Shown here piece by piece: positions 13,242 through 26,130 of a DNA stretch of 64,000 bases. Below the pieces are notes generated by a model. That model saw nothing but the letters and a program-made list of their open reading frames with translations. It had not been told where the DNA came from and searched no databases. Positions within the stretch are counted from its first letter, which is position 1; the number at the start of each line of letters is the position of its first letter. The position numbers and the translations under genes were made by a program. This stretch comes from Oxyruncus cristatus (taxonomy: Eukaryota; Chordata; Aves; Passeriformes; Cotingidae). The stretch is from positions 1,846,965 to 1,910,964 of the forward strand of contig VXAY01002475.1 in NCBI GenBank assembly GCA_013399855.1, written 5' to 3'.

Positions 13242-14668
13242 GGAACAAGTGAGCGGAGCGCTGTCGACACATGCCATATGTGTGGGGGGGTTAACATAAT
13301 ATGTGGCTAGGAGCCTTAATTCCCAGTGTAGATTTGGACTTATTAGTTGGAGAGAGTCTTTTGAGAAAGATGTATGACAGCCTTAAATAAAAGCACAAGG
13401 AATGTGTTGTTGGATAAAGACCACTTTAATAGAATCATCTTTTCCCAGTTGAGGTTATTTCTGTCTCCTTCCCTGCTTCATCACTGTTTCCTTCAATTAC
13501 CCTTGTCCTTCAATAGGCATAAGCCTATTGGTTTCAGACTTAGTTATACTAACTGCTTCAAAGGCCTTCCTTAGCATCTGCTTAGGGATTCTGTATGTTT
13601 TTCTCAGTTACTATTTTTGTTCCATTTAGCATGCTCATTTTTAACCTCTCGCTGTTCATATGGATACATCAGCTTCATGGATCTGGGGGTTTTTTCCCCC
13701 CCACTAGAACTCACACGACTAAGCACTTGTAAGTAGCAAAACTTACCATGCTTTGCACTATGGTAAAACTTAACGTATTTTACTTCAGTAACAATCGTAT
13801 CATTTCTACCCTCCAGAGATTTGCTACTGATCTGGATAGTCCCTTTATTTTGTTATGTCTCTCACTGGGAGGACTGCTCTCAATACCAGTGGACTATAGC
13901 CACTCCATTTAAATTACAATATCTCGTTTGCTTAAAAGCACATGTGTGCAGGGTAAGGTTCATGTAGAGACACAGGATGTGTTTAAGGCTTATTCTATCC
14001 ATAATTAAAATCTGACGTACAGTGTTGAAATCCTCGGGTCCTGTTGACATCATTTGAAATTCTGTGTATGGCCAATGGGATACTGTTTTCTTCCAAGTGT
14101 TAATTATAGTAGTAGACTTTGGAAGAGTATTCAAAACTGGACATTTGGGGTACTTCTTTTTGGAAACAGACCTAGCAGGCCCCAAAATTGTGGAGACATT
14201 TTCTTTTTAAACCATTTTAAAGGAATTCCAGAAATTTACTGCTACTTTTCTAATAGAAAGGTAAAATAATTGCATGAAGAAATACATTCCAGTCTTACCT
14301 CCTACTCGAAAAACCTTATTTTTAACCCTTATTTCACTGAAGTACCAGATAAGCAGAATTTTCCTCCCCTCCCAAAATCAGCAGTCATGTTTCTCCTATG
14401 TGCTTCCATAGATGTAATACTTAATGTTGGGTTTGACAAGGTGAGACCGGATTTTGAAAAATTAAAAATGAAAATTATTTAAAGAAAAGCTTATAATTGT
14501 CGAGGTGGGAAAATTTGTTTGCTCTATTTTTGTTCTCCTCTCTTTGCATTCTGGAGAATACCACATTGGTTTGGCCTGAATTTTAAACTTGGCACCCTAA
14601 TGTAGTTTTGTCTGATTGGATTGCAAACCATTCAGTGCAGGAATATTCTTCTCTGTATATTGGTCTTT

Positions 14669-14687
14669 GGGGGGGGGGTTGGGGGAA
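14669..14687 (+). repeat. G-run
   Basis: A run of nine G is followed by TT and another run of five G. This is a homopolymer-type simple repeat that could form G-quartet structures or be a slippage site. Confidence 0.6.
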
Positions 14688-17600
14688 GAAGAAAACCCTA
14701 TTTGTGTGCTTTCTAATGTAGTAAAAGTAAAGAAATAGTGGTTATTTTATTGAAAAAAACCCTTGTACCTATGGAGTTTAAAGAATTTTAAAGACTTTTA
14801 CTGTTGGAGATTCAAAGAAAAACTTAACCTCATGTTGCCCATCTCTTCATTTGGTTTTATTATATAGTGATCACTTTCTTCCTATGGTAAAGATGGCAAT
14901 GATTACACACTTGGTGTTTGTGCCTTAGAACTAATGGAAAGTAAATTAATTACAATGGAAATATTCCATAAAACTTGCATATTAAAACTGACTAAACAAA
15001 ATTAAAATAAGAAAAAAATAAACAGTGTATAATACAACAAAATAAGTAAAAAAAGAGAAACTATTGAAACAAATTTGGAATATATTTAAAAATCGTTATA
15101 GTTTTAAAATAGATAAAGATCAATTTCCATTAGTTTGAGAACAAAGTATTTGTAAATAATGACAAGAGTATGTTTAAATGAAGCAATGTTTTACATATTG
15201 GAAATAATCCTAATAAAAATATTAAATTTTAAATTGGCAAATTACCAGAGTTATTAAATAAAAATTAAGATGCTTTGCAGTAAAGGGAAATTACGTAATA
15301 GATACCAGTTATTAAACAAATATTTGTTAGCTCATACTTATCAGGGACAGTTTCCTGCCATTTATGTCACACTCTGTCTTTATTATATGCCTGGATCATA
15401 TAACTGACTGATAAAAAACACTTTACTGTATTTCTCCACTACATTAACTCAATTACTGTTCTTGTTCTCACAGCACCTGTTTGTTAGAGATGAGCTCAAG
15501 CAGTTCAGCAGAAGTCGGGTTCCTTCGAACATCTGTGTGTTTGGAGGCACACGACTAGGTTGGTTTGGTACACGTGCCAAGACAAGACCCAAGGTCTGAT
15601 CCAGCCAGGAGGTGCTTCTGTGGCAATTGGCCCAAAAAATCTAGAGAAGCAGCTTAATCCTCCACAAGATTAGGAAGCTCTGCTCTGTTTCTGAAGAATT
15701 AGCTTGGGTTGCTTCTTTTTTTCTGTTGGATATTTCATGGTTGCAACCTTTCCCCAAACTGAGCCTCAGTTTCTCTGTAGTTTGCTATCATATGATAAGC
15801 TTCTGAAGGAAAAAAAGAACCAATCAAAATTTTATTTAGCACACTCAGTTGTGTCCCAACACACAACTGCAGAGGATTTTTCTTCTTATCTAATTCAGTG
15901 ATGTTCAGCCAGGAAGAGCTTTACGGGGAAGATGTAAGATATGATTTCTGATTGTTCCCATATGATAAAAAGAAAAGAGCATAATTACGTGAAATCAGTT
16001 TCTCCTCTTTCTTGCTCTAAAAACAGTTGATGGATGAGACAGTTGCCTGGGACGACCCTGAAAGAAGAAAGTAAGGACCTTCAGGCCAAAATGCTCCAGA
16101 GCCTCAGGGCTTAGAGGGGACAGACAGAACTCTTTTAGCCCTCTTAGATGAGCTCTTTATGCTGACTAGAGAACAGAGGTGGGCTGTGTGGTCCTGCTTC
16201 TTCAGAGCTGCCTACTTCAACTCACACAAACTCACTGTGGGAGGAGATGCAGAAACAAGGGCAAAGCGTGTCTGTGCACCAGCAGTGCAGAACAGATGTG
16301 TGGGTGGCCTGTCCACTTTGTGATTCAGCCTCCGGGTTATAAAATAATATATAATACAGCTGGGAAGGTTATGACACAGAAATCTTAGGGATGCTCGGTC
16401 TTCGCGAAAAAGAAAACCATCCAAATATCTCAGCCTCATAATGTGCTAAATGCAGACGCTCCCTGTGTTTTCATTTTTCCCCTCTGAGGACAGCAACTTA
16501 AGGTTCCTTCATTCAGAAAGCTGAGCATCTTTATGTTCTCGAGCACTCCTAGCCCCCCTGAAATCGAATGAATGGGTGCGGGGTTTACTTTACGTGTCTA
16601 GGCCTTCGGACTGCACAGAAACAGTTAAGTGTGAATTAAAATTTCTTATGGAATTTTGTCACCTTTTGCAGATGACACATTATATAAGAGCTAGTTTCAG
16701 ATTGACTCTAGCACCTCTTTGCATCTTTCATTAGCATTCAGAAGCTACCACAGATGTAGACCAGTTTGGGTTTGTGTCATCATTAGATGCTCAGGTATAT
16801 TCCCAGTATGACAGGTACAGTTCAGTCCTCTGAGTAATGAAAAAAGAATGATGTGCCTGAGCAAAGGAAAGCCCTGAAGATGCTTTGGATCGTGCTAAAG
16901 AGAAGAAACCTAAGAAAGAGATGAATAGGAATAAAAAAACTTGACATGGCAGTGTCCTTTGACTGAGAGTTTGTTACGATATGTATGACACATATCTTGC
17001 ATATATTAGATGTATTATATACATTTACAGCATTACTGCATTTTCCCTTGGAAATGTGACTAGCCAATTTTAAACCTTGCTTAGATGAACTGATGAAATA
17101 CAGTAAAAATGGTGCTGTTTTAAATGAGTTCAATTCACATTTCCTTCCTAAAAAAAGACTGCCTGTTGCCATTCTCTGAAGGCGCTTGTAGTGGGATGAG
17201 CAATATGAATAATTAAGGAAAATGGGTATGTGTGCTCCAAGAGGAGACAATTTTGGTATTGAACATCCTTTATTCTTACATTTCTAAGATGAACTAAAAG
17301 GACTTTTCATTTCTCTAGATTTCTCCAGATTTCCCATCCTTAACATAGTACAGCATGCCTTTTCTCCTGTCTTAATGACATCCCAAACTTTTGTTGAAAA
17401 TAATTGATTGAATTTAAATTTCCTTAAAAGTTTAAGAGGTAATGTTACAGTATAAATTTCCTACCAAACACTAAGTAGGGAAATATCCATTAGTGAAATT
17501 AACTACAGTTTCTAGGTAGCTAACAATGTGCAGTATACAGTAGGGCATGGCTAATGAACACTGCAGTGGGTGATATTTCATTATACAAATTAATGCTCAC

Positions 17601-18628
17601 ATTTTAATGGGAAAGTCACATAATGAATCTCAGCTTCAGTGACAGCAATTAGAGACACAGATTGTCCCCTTCTGGACAAGGCACTGTTTAGCAATAAGCA
17701 GCTGTGTAAAAAGTCTTCAGGTTTACAACATATATATATGCTTTGGGGGAATTAGTGTACAGTTTATATTAATGTACTGAATCTTCCCTGCAAAGTAACA
17801 ACCATATTTATCTCTCTGCATTTTAACTAAGTAAAGACATGTAAAAAGACTAAATAAATACTGCAGATGAGATATAAATAAAGGAAAATATTCAATTATA
17901 AAACTTTATAAAAATTAGGATATTTTATAGTGATGCCAAGTGCACAATTGAAAAATCTTTAATAAAATGAGTCAAAAGCATCAAATTCTGTCCTTTTACA
18001 GCGTAAGGGTAGTTTCATCTTATATAATAGAGAAAAATGACTAGTAAAGGAAAGTAGTAAAGAGAAGAAGTTAACTAGTATTTCTGACAAACAGATTAAT
18101 TGTGTGGTGAAACATGTGCAGGATCCAAAAATAATCCTACAGAACCTTTGATATTCCATTTGGTTTAAAAAGTGTGAAGTGAATGATTAGAATGATAAAA
18201 GAAATTACCGTGTAAGAATAGGCATAATAATGAACTAATTAAACCATACAGCAATTCATTTCTAAAATATCTACTGCACAATGGATAAAATAGGTTATCA
18301 ATAACTGTTTCAATGGTAAAATAAAAAACGCTGGAAAATGTTTTCAGTATTTTCATTAAGCAGTATTCTCTGGAATTATAAGATGTTTGATTTCATTTGC
18401 TTTGCATGAAAGCAAACTGTAGCTTGTTTGGAAATGTGTGAGATCGAATTGCAGCCCACACTGTCCCTGAGTGACTGTCAAAACCCCACAGCAGGTGGGG
18501 CTGCCAAGCATTCGGTGTTGGGGTTCTTGCACTGATGCACAGCTCTCACGGTACTGAGGAGCAGCACTGCGAGGAGTAGAAAGGCATAATCCACAAACTC
18601 CTCACGAAATTTTATTAAAAAAGGAAAA

Positions 18629-18660
18629 GGGGGCATTCAGTGGGGAAGGGGAGGGGAGAG
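18629..18660 (+). repeat. Purine/G-rich tract with four G-runs
   Basis: Four runs of three or more G lie within about 30 bases and are separated by short purine spacers, except for one eight-base spacer. This is a loose G-quadruplex-like motif within AT-rich intron. Confidence 0.45.
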
Positions 18661-19221
18661 TGCAGGGCAGATTTTTAAGAAGCTGCATGTTAAGCATGAA
18701 AGATGGATAAAGGAGCTCACGGCACTAAATATAAATAGGTATTTAGGAAGCACAGCAATTCGAGGAGGGAAACTAAAAGCAATAGTAAGAATGTGTGTGT
18801 GGCCACGAGGGTGTTGGAGAACAGGGTAACACTTTGCCGATCTGGCATGTCAAAAAATTGGTATCTTGCTAATACTGCACAAGAATGGATAAGAAATTAC
18901 CAACCATGGTCCTTTTCTGTTCTGTTCTCAGAAAGAAGAATGATGGGTTTTATAAGTATTTTCCAATGATACAGTTAGGCTGCCATTAAGTAATGAGGCT
19001 GTGATGCTGTAGACCACTGAATTTTAACATTTTTTAGAATGAATGAGACTGGATAACTTATAGATAAAGTCTTAAAACCCCTGACTAAATAGCTCTCCAA
19101 ATAATTAAAGTTCATTAAAAAAACCTCCAAAAACAAAAACAAAAAAACCCAAGTCTTGGAACACAGAGCAAGTTCCAGAGCACTCACAGTAGTAAAAAGG
19201 TTCTGGCTATTCTAGTATTTC

Positions 19222-19256
19222 AAAAAAAAAAAAAAAGAAAAAAAGAAAAAAAGAAT
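19222..19256 (+). repeat. A-rich simple repeat with periodic G
   Basis: A long A run is followed by repeated units of about seven A plus G. It is probably microsatellite expansion of a poly(A) stretch. Confidence 0.75.
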
Positions 19257-20239
19257 AACCCGGCCTCGAAATTATAAATTACTACCCTGTCATAAATTTG
19301 GGGGTAAAATTACAGAATGAATTTGTTAACTAATTAAAAGTTGGTAGCATAGTTAATTCAATTTTATATTATAAAAGGAAGTTTTTTCAAGTTTCTTCTC
19401 ATGAAAGTAACTTGTTCGATGTGACAATTCCCTCCTCCAAAAAAAAAAACCCAAACCAACCAAAAACCAGTACACAGAGATGAAATAGCACATAAACTGG
19501 CAGTTCCACAGCAGCACTTGCAGCTCCATCTATTTGGTATCTTATCATTATTTGGAAGACTATATAAAATCACTGTTGATAAAATTTACCAATGGCACAA
19601 AAATGGTAAGATGCTAAAAATCATGGGGAGGCACTGATTAGTCACTTAGTCAAGTGGGCTCTTTTCAACAATATGAATTTTAAATCAGCAAAATGTAAAG
19701 GAACAAATACTAGAGGCGGTGATGAACTGGGCTTAGGATTGTGGTAGAGAAGCAACAGAATATGAGCTGTTAGTTGATTGCTATGTCTCTATGGATGTAA
19801 ACACAGTCTTGGACTGTATATAATTACTATCAAGTTGAAATTTCATCAAAGCTTTAGTGGGTACCCATAATTTAAAAGGACAGTGAAAAATCGGGAAGGG
19901 TGTTCCACTCAATGATGAGAGAAGGTGAAGATGAGACTGGTTTGCTGTCTGCAAGTACCTTCCTTGGCAAATAGATTTTTTGATTTAAAAAAGTCAGTTC
20001 AATCTAGCAGGGAGAATTGAAGCCATGTTCAGTACTAGGAAGCAGACTCTGAACAAACTCAAGCTAGAAATAAGGCACACATTTTGAGCAGTGAAAATAC
20101 TTAATCAGTCACAGTTTTCCTAGGAAAATGTTGGAGTCTTCTTCACTGCTTTTGTTGAAGCAGAGTATGTTTAAAATAACACAAGTAGGTTTTGTTTCAA
20201 ATTGTAGTTTGATAATTCTGATGCCAGAATTATCACGTG

Positions 20240-20317
20240 GGGATCTCTGGCCTGTGTTGTAGAGCAGATAAGATGATCATAATTGTTCCTTACAGCCTTA
20301 AAATCTATAAATCTAAT
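20240..20317 (+). mobile_element. Ancient CR1 LINE 3'-end relic
   Basis: The segment reads through GGATCTCTGGCCTGTGTTGT, then AGATGATCATAATTGTTCCT, then CCTTAAAATCTATAAATCT. This order and wording resemble the 3' terminus of old sauropsid CR1 elements (a GATCATAATGGTCCCTTCTGG-like block followed by ATCTATGA-type terminal repeats). It is highly diverged, and only the 3' tail is visible. The match is from memory of the consensus style. Confidence 0.6.
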
Positions 20318-23300
20318 TATACTGTGGCTGTGGTCTCCTTGCACAGCCCGTAGCAGTTAGTTCCTACCACCAGTACAGTCAGACTGGGTTCTGAGCAGGG
20401 CTGGTGATAGCCTGCATAGCTTGTACATCTGTGTTGTTTATACAACCTGCTGTACAAACAGACCTGTTTCTACTGGGCAACATGTCTGTTTCCAGTTATC
20501 TCCCAAGCTTTTGTGCAGATTTTATGAGCAGCATTGAATTTTTATTGTTTTACTTTATCCTGATATAAAATAGTTCCTCTGAGATGTTTTGTGTCTTGTA
20601 AACCAGAGCAGCAGGTAGATCAGAACTGTGATTATGTTGCCCAGATAAGTTGTTCCCTGCAAGATTTTTTTCTTTCTTTTTTTAATTGTATGCGCTGGAA
20701 TATTCTCCCATCCCACTCCGTTGTGAAAAGGTTTGCAGGGATGCAAACAGGGCCAGAGAATTAGCAAGATCAGGATGGCCATTGCCTTTGTGAACAATGA
20801 AAAATTACTCTTGGATATGAAATGCAGAAAATTATTTTGAAAAAGTCATGTTCCCTCACATGGTAACATTAATTTATGTGAACTGATATTAAGTGTTAAA
20901 TAACTCATCCAGACACTGCTCTTGGCAATAATACCAGGGTAGTCATTACATGAGGATGAATTCTCTGAAACCTTTCCTCAAAGTATGAGATACAAACAGG
21001 TTGTCTTCTAACAAGAATCATAACCTACCTCCCTTGTCCCCTGCAGTATTCTTTGGACATATACTATTGCATTTGCTGATAGAGTCCTGAAAATTAGGGG
21101 TCCTTTGGGTTTTCCATTGAAACTAGCTTGGTTTGAGGTTAGACTGGGATTTTTCCCATAGCAGCTTATAACTCTGTTTTGTCATTTGTACAGTGAGTTA
21201 CACGGGGTGTAGCTGGTTACTAATTTGAATGGATGAAATGGCATCTAAATAGCTGCACAATTACTGAATTTAGGAAATACTGACAGACTAAATTAAAAAG
21301 ATTCAAAGATGATTGACTCCATCCTACCCCCTTCTCCCAATGCCTGCCCTCAAAATAGAAGCAGTTAAGACAGCTTTGAAGTAAACTACCTACTGCTAAT
21401 ATTTGGATCTGGAAGAGAAGAGAGGTTTTGAATAGTTCCCTTTGAACAATGTTATTTGGCCAGTGCTGTGTTGTAAAGGTGGCACAGTGTGTTGCTACAT
21501 GTTGAGTTCAATTTCAGACCTTCAGCTTTAGATCTCATTTCTACCCATGCAAGAGGTGGGAGCACCACAGAGGCAGCACACCAAGGCTAGGAGAGATTTG
21601 AACTTGTTATCACACTGTCTCAGTCAGAGTCTTCTTTCAATCCAGTGCTTGTGGCGTTGGTGGAGTGCTGTGTCCAGATCTCTGCTGAAAGGAAGCTCAC
21701 TCAGTAGAGAGGCCCTTGAGCAGAAAATGGAATGACTTCAAGGCCTAGCAATTCAGAATAAGAGTATGTTGTGCCCAGGGCTTTAGACTGAAGGTACAAA
21801 AAGTACAAAGGTACAAAACAGTACTAGTACTTAGTCCAGTGAGCTTATATTTTAACTCACTTAAACGCATTTTTACATTTACTTACTGCTCTGAACAGCT
21901 TCTGTATGTTTTTAGCAACATCACTGCAGTCTATATTGCAAACTTCTCCTCCTTGCAGTAGTTCTCCAGTTGTTGACACAGTGCCTGCAATGCTGGGACA
22001 CACTTTTAAATGGTGCCACTTGATGTGCAATGCAAACACACACTGAACTATCATTAGAATAAAAGGAAGTGCTCAATATAATTGTGTTAAAGATTTCCGT
22101 AAAGGCATAGGGGATGCTGAGGAAGAGCTTTTCAATTAAGAGGAGTGAAAATTCAAAAGTGAGAATATTTAACCCTGTGAAGTCTGTTACTTGTTTTTCA
22201 CTGGCCTTATTACTTCTTAGGCAACGCTTAAAATACTTAAGTTGTGTCACTAGTGACTGCTGACTAACTGGTGGGAGAAACATTGGAATAACTGAAAGTG
22301 GCTCAAAAATATTGCAGTATGGAGATGCTGTAAAACCAGCATTAATATTTGTCCTTGTTCTGACTGGCAGCACAGTTTGCACACCCCCAAAGAAATGCAA
22401 ACAAATAGGCAGCCCGTGTGTTCTGTCCCTTTATCCCTACCCTCAAACACTTGTGATGGGGAGGGGTGGGTTGTGCTCAGGTGCCCACCTGAGGCCAGGA
22501 AAGCCCAGACAGGCATGATCCATCTCAGGTTTCTGTTCCTTGCACGTCAATGGGAACTGTTTGGTTTTGCACAACTACTGAAACTCAGCCCCTGCTCCTT
22601 GTCACTGGAGCACCAGAGCTTAAGCAGGTGACTGTGAAAGACTCAGAAGTTGCACTGAAATGTTTAAATCTGATTTCTTCTGTTAAGCTGTGTGGACCCA
22701 GGCCTAAAAGCATGAACCCTGCTAATTACTCCCTCTTCCTCTGCTGACCACCTCTTGTTTGAGGTGTTGCGCTTTCCTCCTCCAAAGAGGTCTATTAATG
22801 TGGTTGATGTAGAGCTCTCGTGTCTCACCATTTAGCTTTAGGATTACATTATGGATTCAGAATTTCCACTGCTTGTAATTTACTTCAGCCCTGTCTGAAT
22901 TGCAGCACGTATCCAGCCCCTGTTCATGGTCAGTAACCCTGCTCATGCAGTGCTCCATAGGCATTGGAGTGTTCGGGGCTCGTATCTCATTAGTGAATTC
23001 CTGCGATCAGTGAGAGGAGCAGCTTCCCAAGTATTTACCAGCCCTTCAACTGAGCCTGTAGCTTAAATAACAGAAGTTTGAAAGCCTTTCAATTTTGTTT
23101 TTAGCAGATTTTGAGGTTATTTGAAAATGGATAACTTTCCAGCTGGTTTGGTGAGCTACATAATATTACACAGCATTTTTACCGTGGAGGAAGTTTTCAA
23201 AACAAATATTTCCATTATACCATTTGGAGAGGCTTGCTTTTGTCTTTTGTATCACTTAGGGGAAAAAAAAAGCTACCTAGAGAAAACAGTTTATTCTTCT

Positions 23301-24514
23301 TGTGAAGCTCCCTCATAGAAACATTTGCCAATATTGACAGCTTGCAGGTCTTTCAGATTCCTGTCCCTTTTAGTGAGGATTTCCATATTTCTTCCTTTAA
23401 AAGGAACTCTGCATTGCCTAAAAGTGCTGTGCAAAAATTTAGAGGTACCTCTGCTTAGATGTACATTCTTTTTGGATATGTCTTTATGACTGTATAGGAA
23501 TATTTATTACATGTGTAAAATCTTCTACCTCTTTTAAAGTATAGGATGAACAATAAAAGTTTAGTGCAGGCTTCAAATATTTATTTAATTCATGAAAATC
23601 ATCTTATATGTTTTAAAACTCTATTCAAGCTAAACCTAGAAAATCCCTTATGATAGGTAAATTAGACATTTTACTGCTTGAGTACTAGAAATGCCATTAG
23701 TACAAAATTAAAGGACTGCAAAACCCAGTAGATAATGCTAATTTCAAATACAGAAACTAAATATATTTTGTACTTTTTATTACTCGATTTCTTTTTTACT
23801 GACTACTTTTTATTTTAACTATATGTTCTTACATGCTGCAATCATAATGTAGTGTAATGATATTAATATTTTATAGAATCTGTATTTATAGTCCTTTATT
23901 TAGAAACAATGCAGTAGGTCTGCAGATCTTTGAATCCTTCTGGAATGGTGCCCTCCAAATAATGATAAATTACTTGTGCAGTATGCCATTTGCTAATTAT
24001 ATCCATGATTTACTGCAGAGCAAGACTTAAATCATTCATTTCAGTCTTGCGTAACAGTGCCATAAAATTTTTAGGTTTAAAAATGGTTTCCATGTGTATA
24101 ATTTAAACAAATTTTAGAGCAATTGTATACACAAAATATTGCAACCATCCATTTGTTACATTCTTTGTCTCCCTTTTTTTTAAACTTGTACTTTTAATGA
24201 TTACTGTGGTTGAAATTGTTATGCTTCATTTTCATAATCATAGCTTTTAATTCTACAACAGTTTTCTACATGTTAGATTAAGAAAAGGATGGCTAATTGT
24301 GTGTAGATACCATGTCATTCCTGAATAGCCCCACATTCTGGAAACCCATTTTAGAAATATTCAGTTTATGAATTAGTCTTCGATTAAAGGATTTCTTTTT
24401 TAAAAATGAATTATTAGTTCTAAGATCTTCTTGTTTTCAAGCAGTTAATTCTGATTTTTTTTTTCTTTCGTCACTCATCCATAGACCAAAGTACAGCTAA
24501 CTCTCTTTATATTT

Positions 24515-24538
24515 TTTTCTCCTTATCCATACCCATAG
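24515..24538 (+). other. ZNF536: 3' splice acceptor of ZNF536 exon B
   Basis: A pyrimidine-rich run (TTTTTTTCTCCTTATCC) precedes ACCCATAG, with AG at 24537-24538. The exon begins GTGAGAAGCCTTAC, completing the Gly of the GEKP linker and keeping frame with exon A. Confidence 0.93.
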
Positions 24539-26130
24539 GTGAGAAGCCTTACAAGTGTCCACATTGTGATTACGCTGGTACTCAGTCTGCATCCCTCAAA
24601 TACCACTTGGAACGACACCATCGGGAGCGACAGAACGGAGCAGGACCACTCTCTGGGCAGACTGCAGGTCAAGAACACAAAGACGAGACATCAAGTAAAA
24701 GTTCTGTGTTTATTAGGCCGGATATTTTGAGAGGAGCCTTCAAGGGACTTCCTGGTATCGATTTCCGAAGTGGCATGGTCTCGCAGCAGTGGGCGTCAGG
24801 AATGCTGTCTTCTGGAGATCAGCAAGGACAAGCAGCTGGCATGTCATCTGAAGTATCTTCAGAAAATATGAAAGGTTCAGACATATCTTCCAAAGGAACA
24901 CACTTCTCTGAACTTGGCCGTGCTTACCAGAACATGGTTGGGAATGGTGTGAACTTCCAAGGGTCTTTGCAAGCTTTCATGGACAGCTTTGTCCTAAGTT
25001 CTTTGAAGAAAGAAAAAGAAATGAAGGATAAAGCTCTCTCAGATCCACTTTCAGCAAAAGCTCTGGGCTCAGATGGTGGTGAGGAAAAGATAAACAGCAA
25101 GTCCTCACAGCGAAAAACAGAAAAGTCACAATACGAACCTCTGGACTTGTCCGTAAGGCCAGACGCAGCCTCCCTCCCAGGCTCATCTGTTACTGTGCAG
25201 GACAATATTGCTTGGCACGGCTGCTTGTTTTGTTCCTTTACAACTTCATCTATGGAACTAATGGCTCTGCACCTCCAGGCCAACCACTTGGGCAAGGCTA
25301 AACGTAAAGACAACATCATAGGCAACAACAAAGACCAGTCTAGGGAGGCTTCAGCCTCAGTGAATAAAGTGAGCTTGCTCCCCTCTTCTGTGCAGTCCAG
25401 CAAGGAGGCAGGAGTTTCAAACATGCTGAGCCAGCTGGACTCAGCTTCTGAGAAAATGACCCAAGGACAAAATAAAGAGACCCTGGGAGAGCAAAAGAGC
25501 ACTGCCTGGCCCAGCCACATGGAATCCACTTTTTGCAATTTTACAACAGACTTCTATAAGCAGTTCGGTGTTTATCCTGGTGTTATTGGCACGGGAACAC
25601 AAAATTCTTGCACCAGTAATGAATCCGAAATCAAAACACAATCTGAAGATGACCCAAATATTCTGCTCTCTGACTCTGTAAATAAAAGTGCTACTGATGA
25701 CCTTTCTGACATAGCTTCATCTGAGGATATGGAATCTTCCAAGGAAGAAAACATTGAAGATGAGGACATTGACACAGAACCAGATATTATGAATAAGCAG
25801 TTGTCCGCCCTAAATAAAGAAAGCAGTGAAGGAGGCGACAATATACAAAGTGGAGTCACCTCACAACCAACACAAGGGCTCGTATCACCACTGCCACAAG
25901 CTTCAGAAAAGCAGTGGCACAGTCAGAATCTTCTCTCCTCACATGAAACTGCACAAGGAGTGATGAAACCCGAACAAGTTCAGGGTCCGCAGGTCCTGGA
26001 GAAGCAGATGAACATGTTGTCAGTCCTAAGAGCTTACAGCTCTGATGGCTTAGCAGCCTTTAATGGACTTGCAAGTAGCACAGCAACTAGTGGATGTATC
26101 AAGAGACCTGACTTGTGTGGTAAGTTTTAG
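24539..26130 (+). CDS. ZNF536: ZNF536 large C-terminal coding exon (exon B)
   Basis: The exon encodes about the last 530 residues of ZNF536, a nuclear C2H2 repressor. It starts inside the TGEKP linker. The first finger (24556-24621) has CPHC and the H-x3-H pair in HLERHH. A conserved segment follows with [17 protein letters not shown]. The PLDLS motif at 25138-25152 is a classical CtBP co-repressor docking site. An atypical third finger lies at 25222-25287 (CLFC, then HLQANH with H-x4-H). A Ser/Asp/Glu-rich acidic segment spans about 25696-25789. The C-terminus carries [20 protein letters not shown] and ends [10 protein letters not shown] before TAG at 26128-26130. Exons A and B together give about 580 residues. 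With a family length near 1300 (recalled), this places the missing N-terminus of roughly 720 residues upstream of the window. The reading frame is intact. A strong donor at 26120-26125 overlaps the last codons, so some transcripts probably splice out after 26119. The first in-frame ATG is not a gene start; the true start lies upstream of the window. Confidence 0.96.
26120..26125 (+). other. ZNF536: Consensus 5' splice donor overlapping the ZNF536 terminal codons
   Basis: GTAAGT follows ...TTGTGTG, a perfect donor hexamer. Splicing here leaves one codon base, the same phase 1 as the two other exon junctions in the window. Reading through instead gives Gly-Lys-Phe-stop. Which form predominates cannot be decided from DNA alone. 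Confidence 0.6.

Larger units (their letters stand above)
13236..24538 (+). other. ZNF536: ZNF536 intron between exons A and B
   Basis: An 11.3-kb phase-1 intron. It is strongly AT-rich, notably about 14740-15350 and 17400-18400, with a G run at 14669-14677, an A-rich tract at 19222-19256 and an ancient CR1 tail near 20240-20317. Open frames on both strands are short and show no recognisable product. No RNA gene is recognised. Confidence 0.85.

Noticed and set aside
16822..17250. 142-codon minus-strand frame
   Set aside because: No recognisable domain, no flanking exon structure, and it lies inside the ZNF536 intron; consistent with chance.
21921..22400. 159-codon minus-strand frame
   Set aside because: No domain or splice context. 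Overlapping opposite-strand frames are also open, and it is intronic.
24924..25538. 204-codon open frame on the minus strand
   Set aside because: It is the antisense shadow of ZNF536 exon B; the + strand product matches a known protein throughout.
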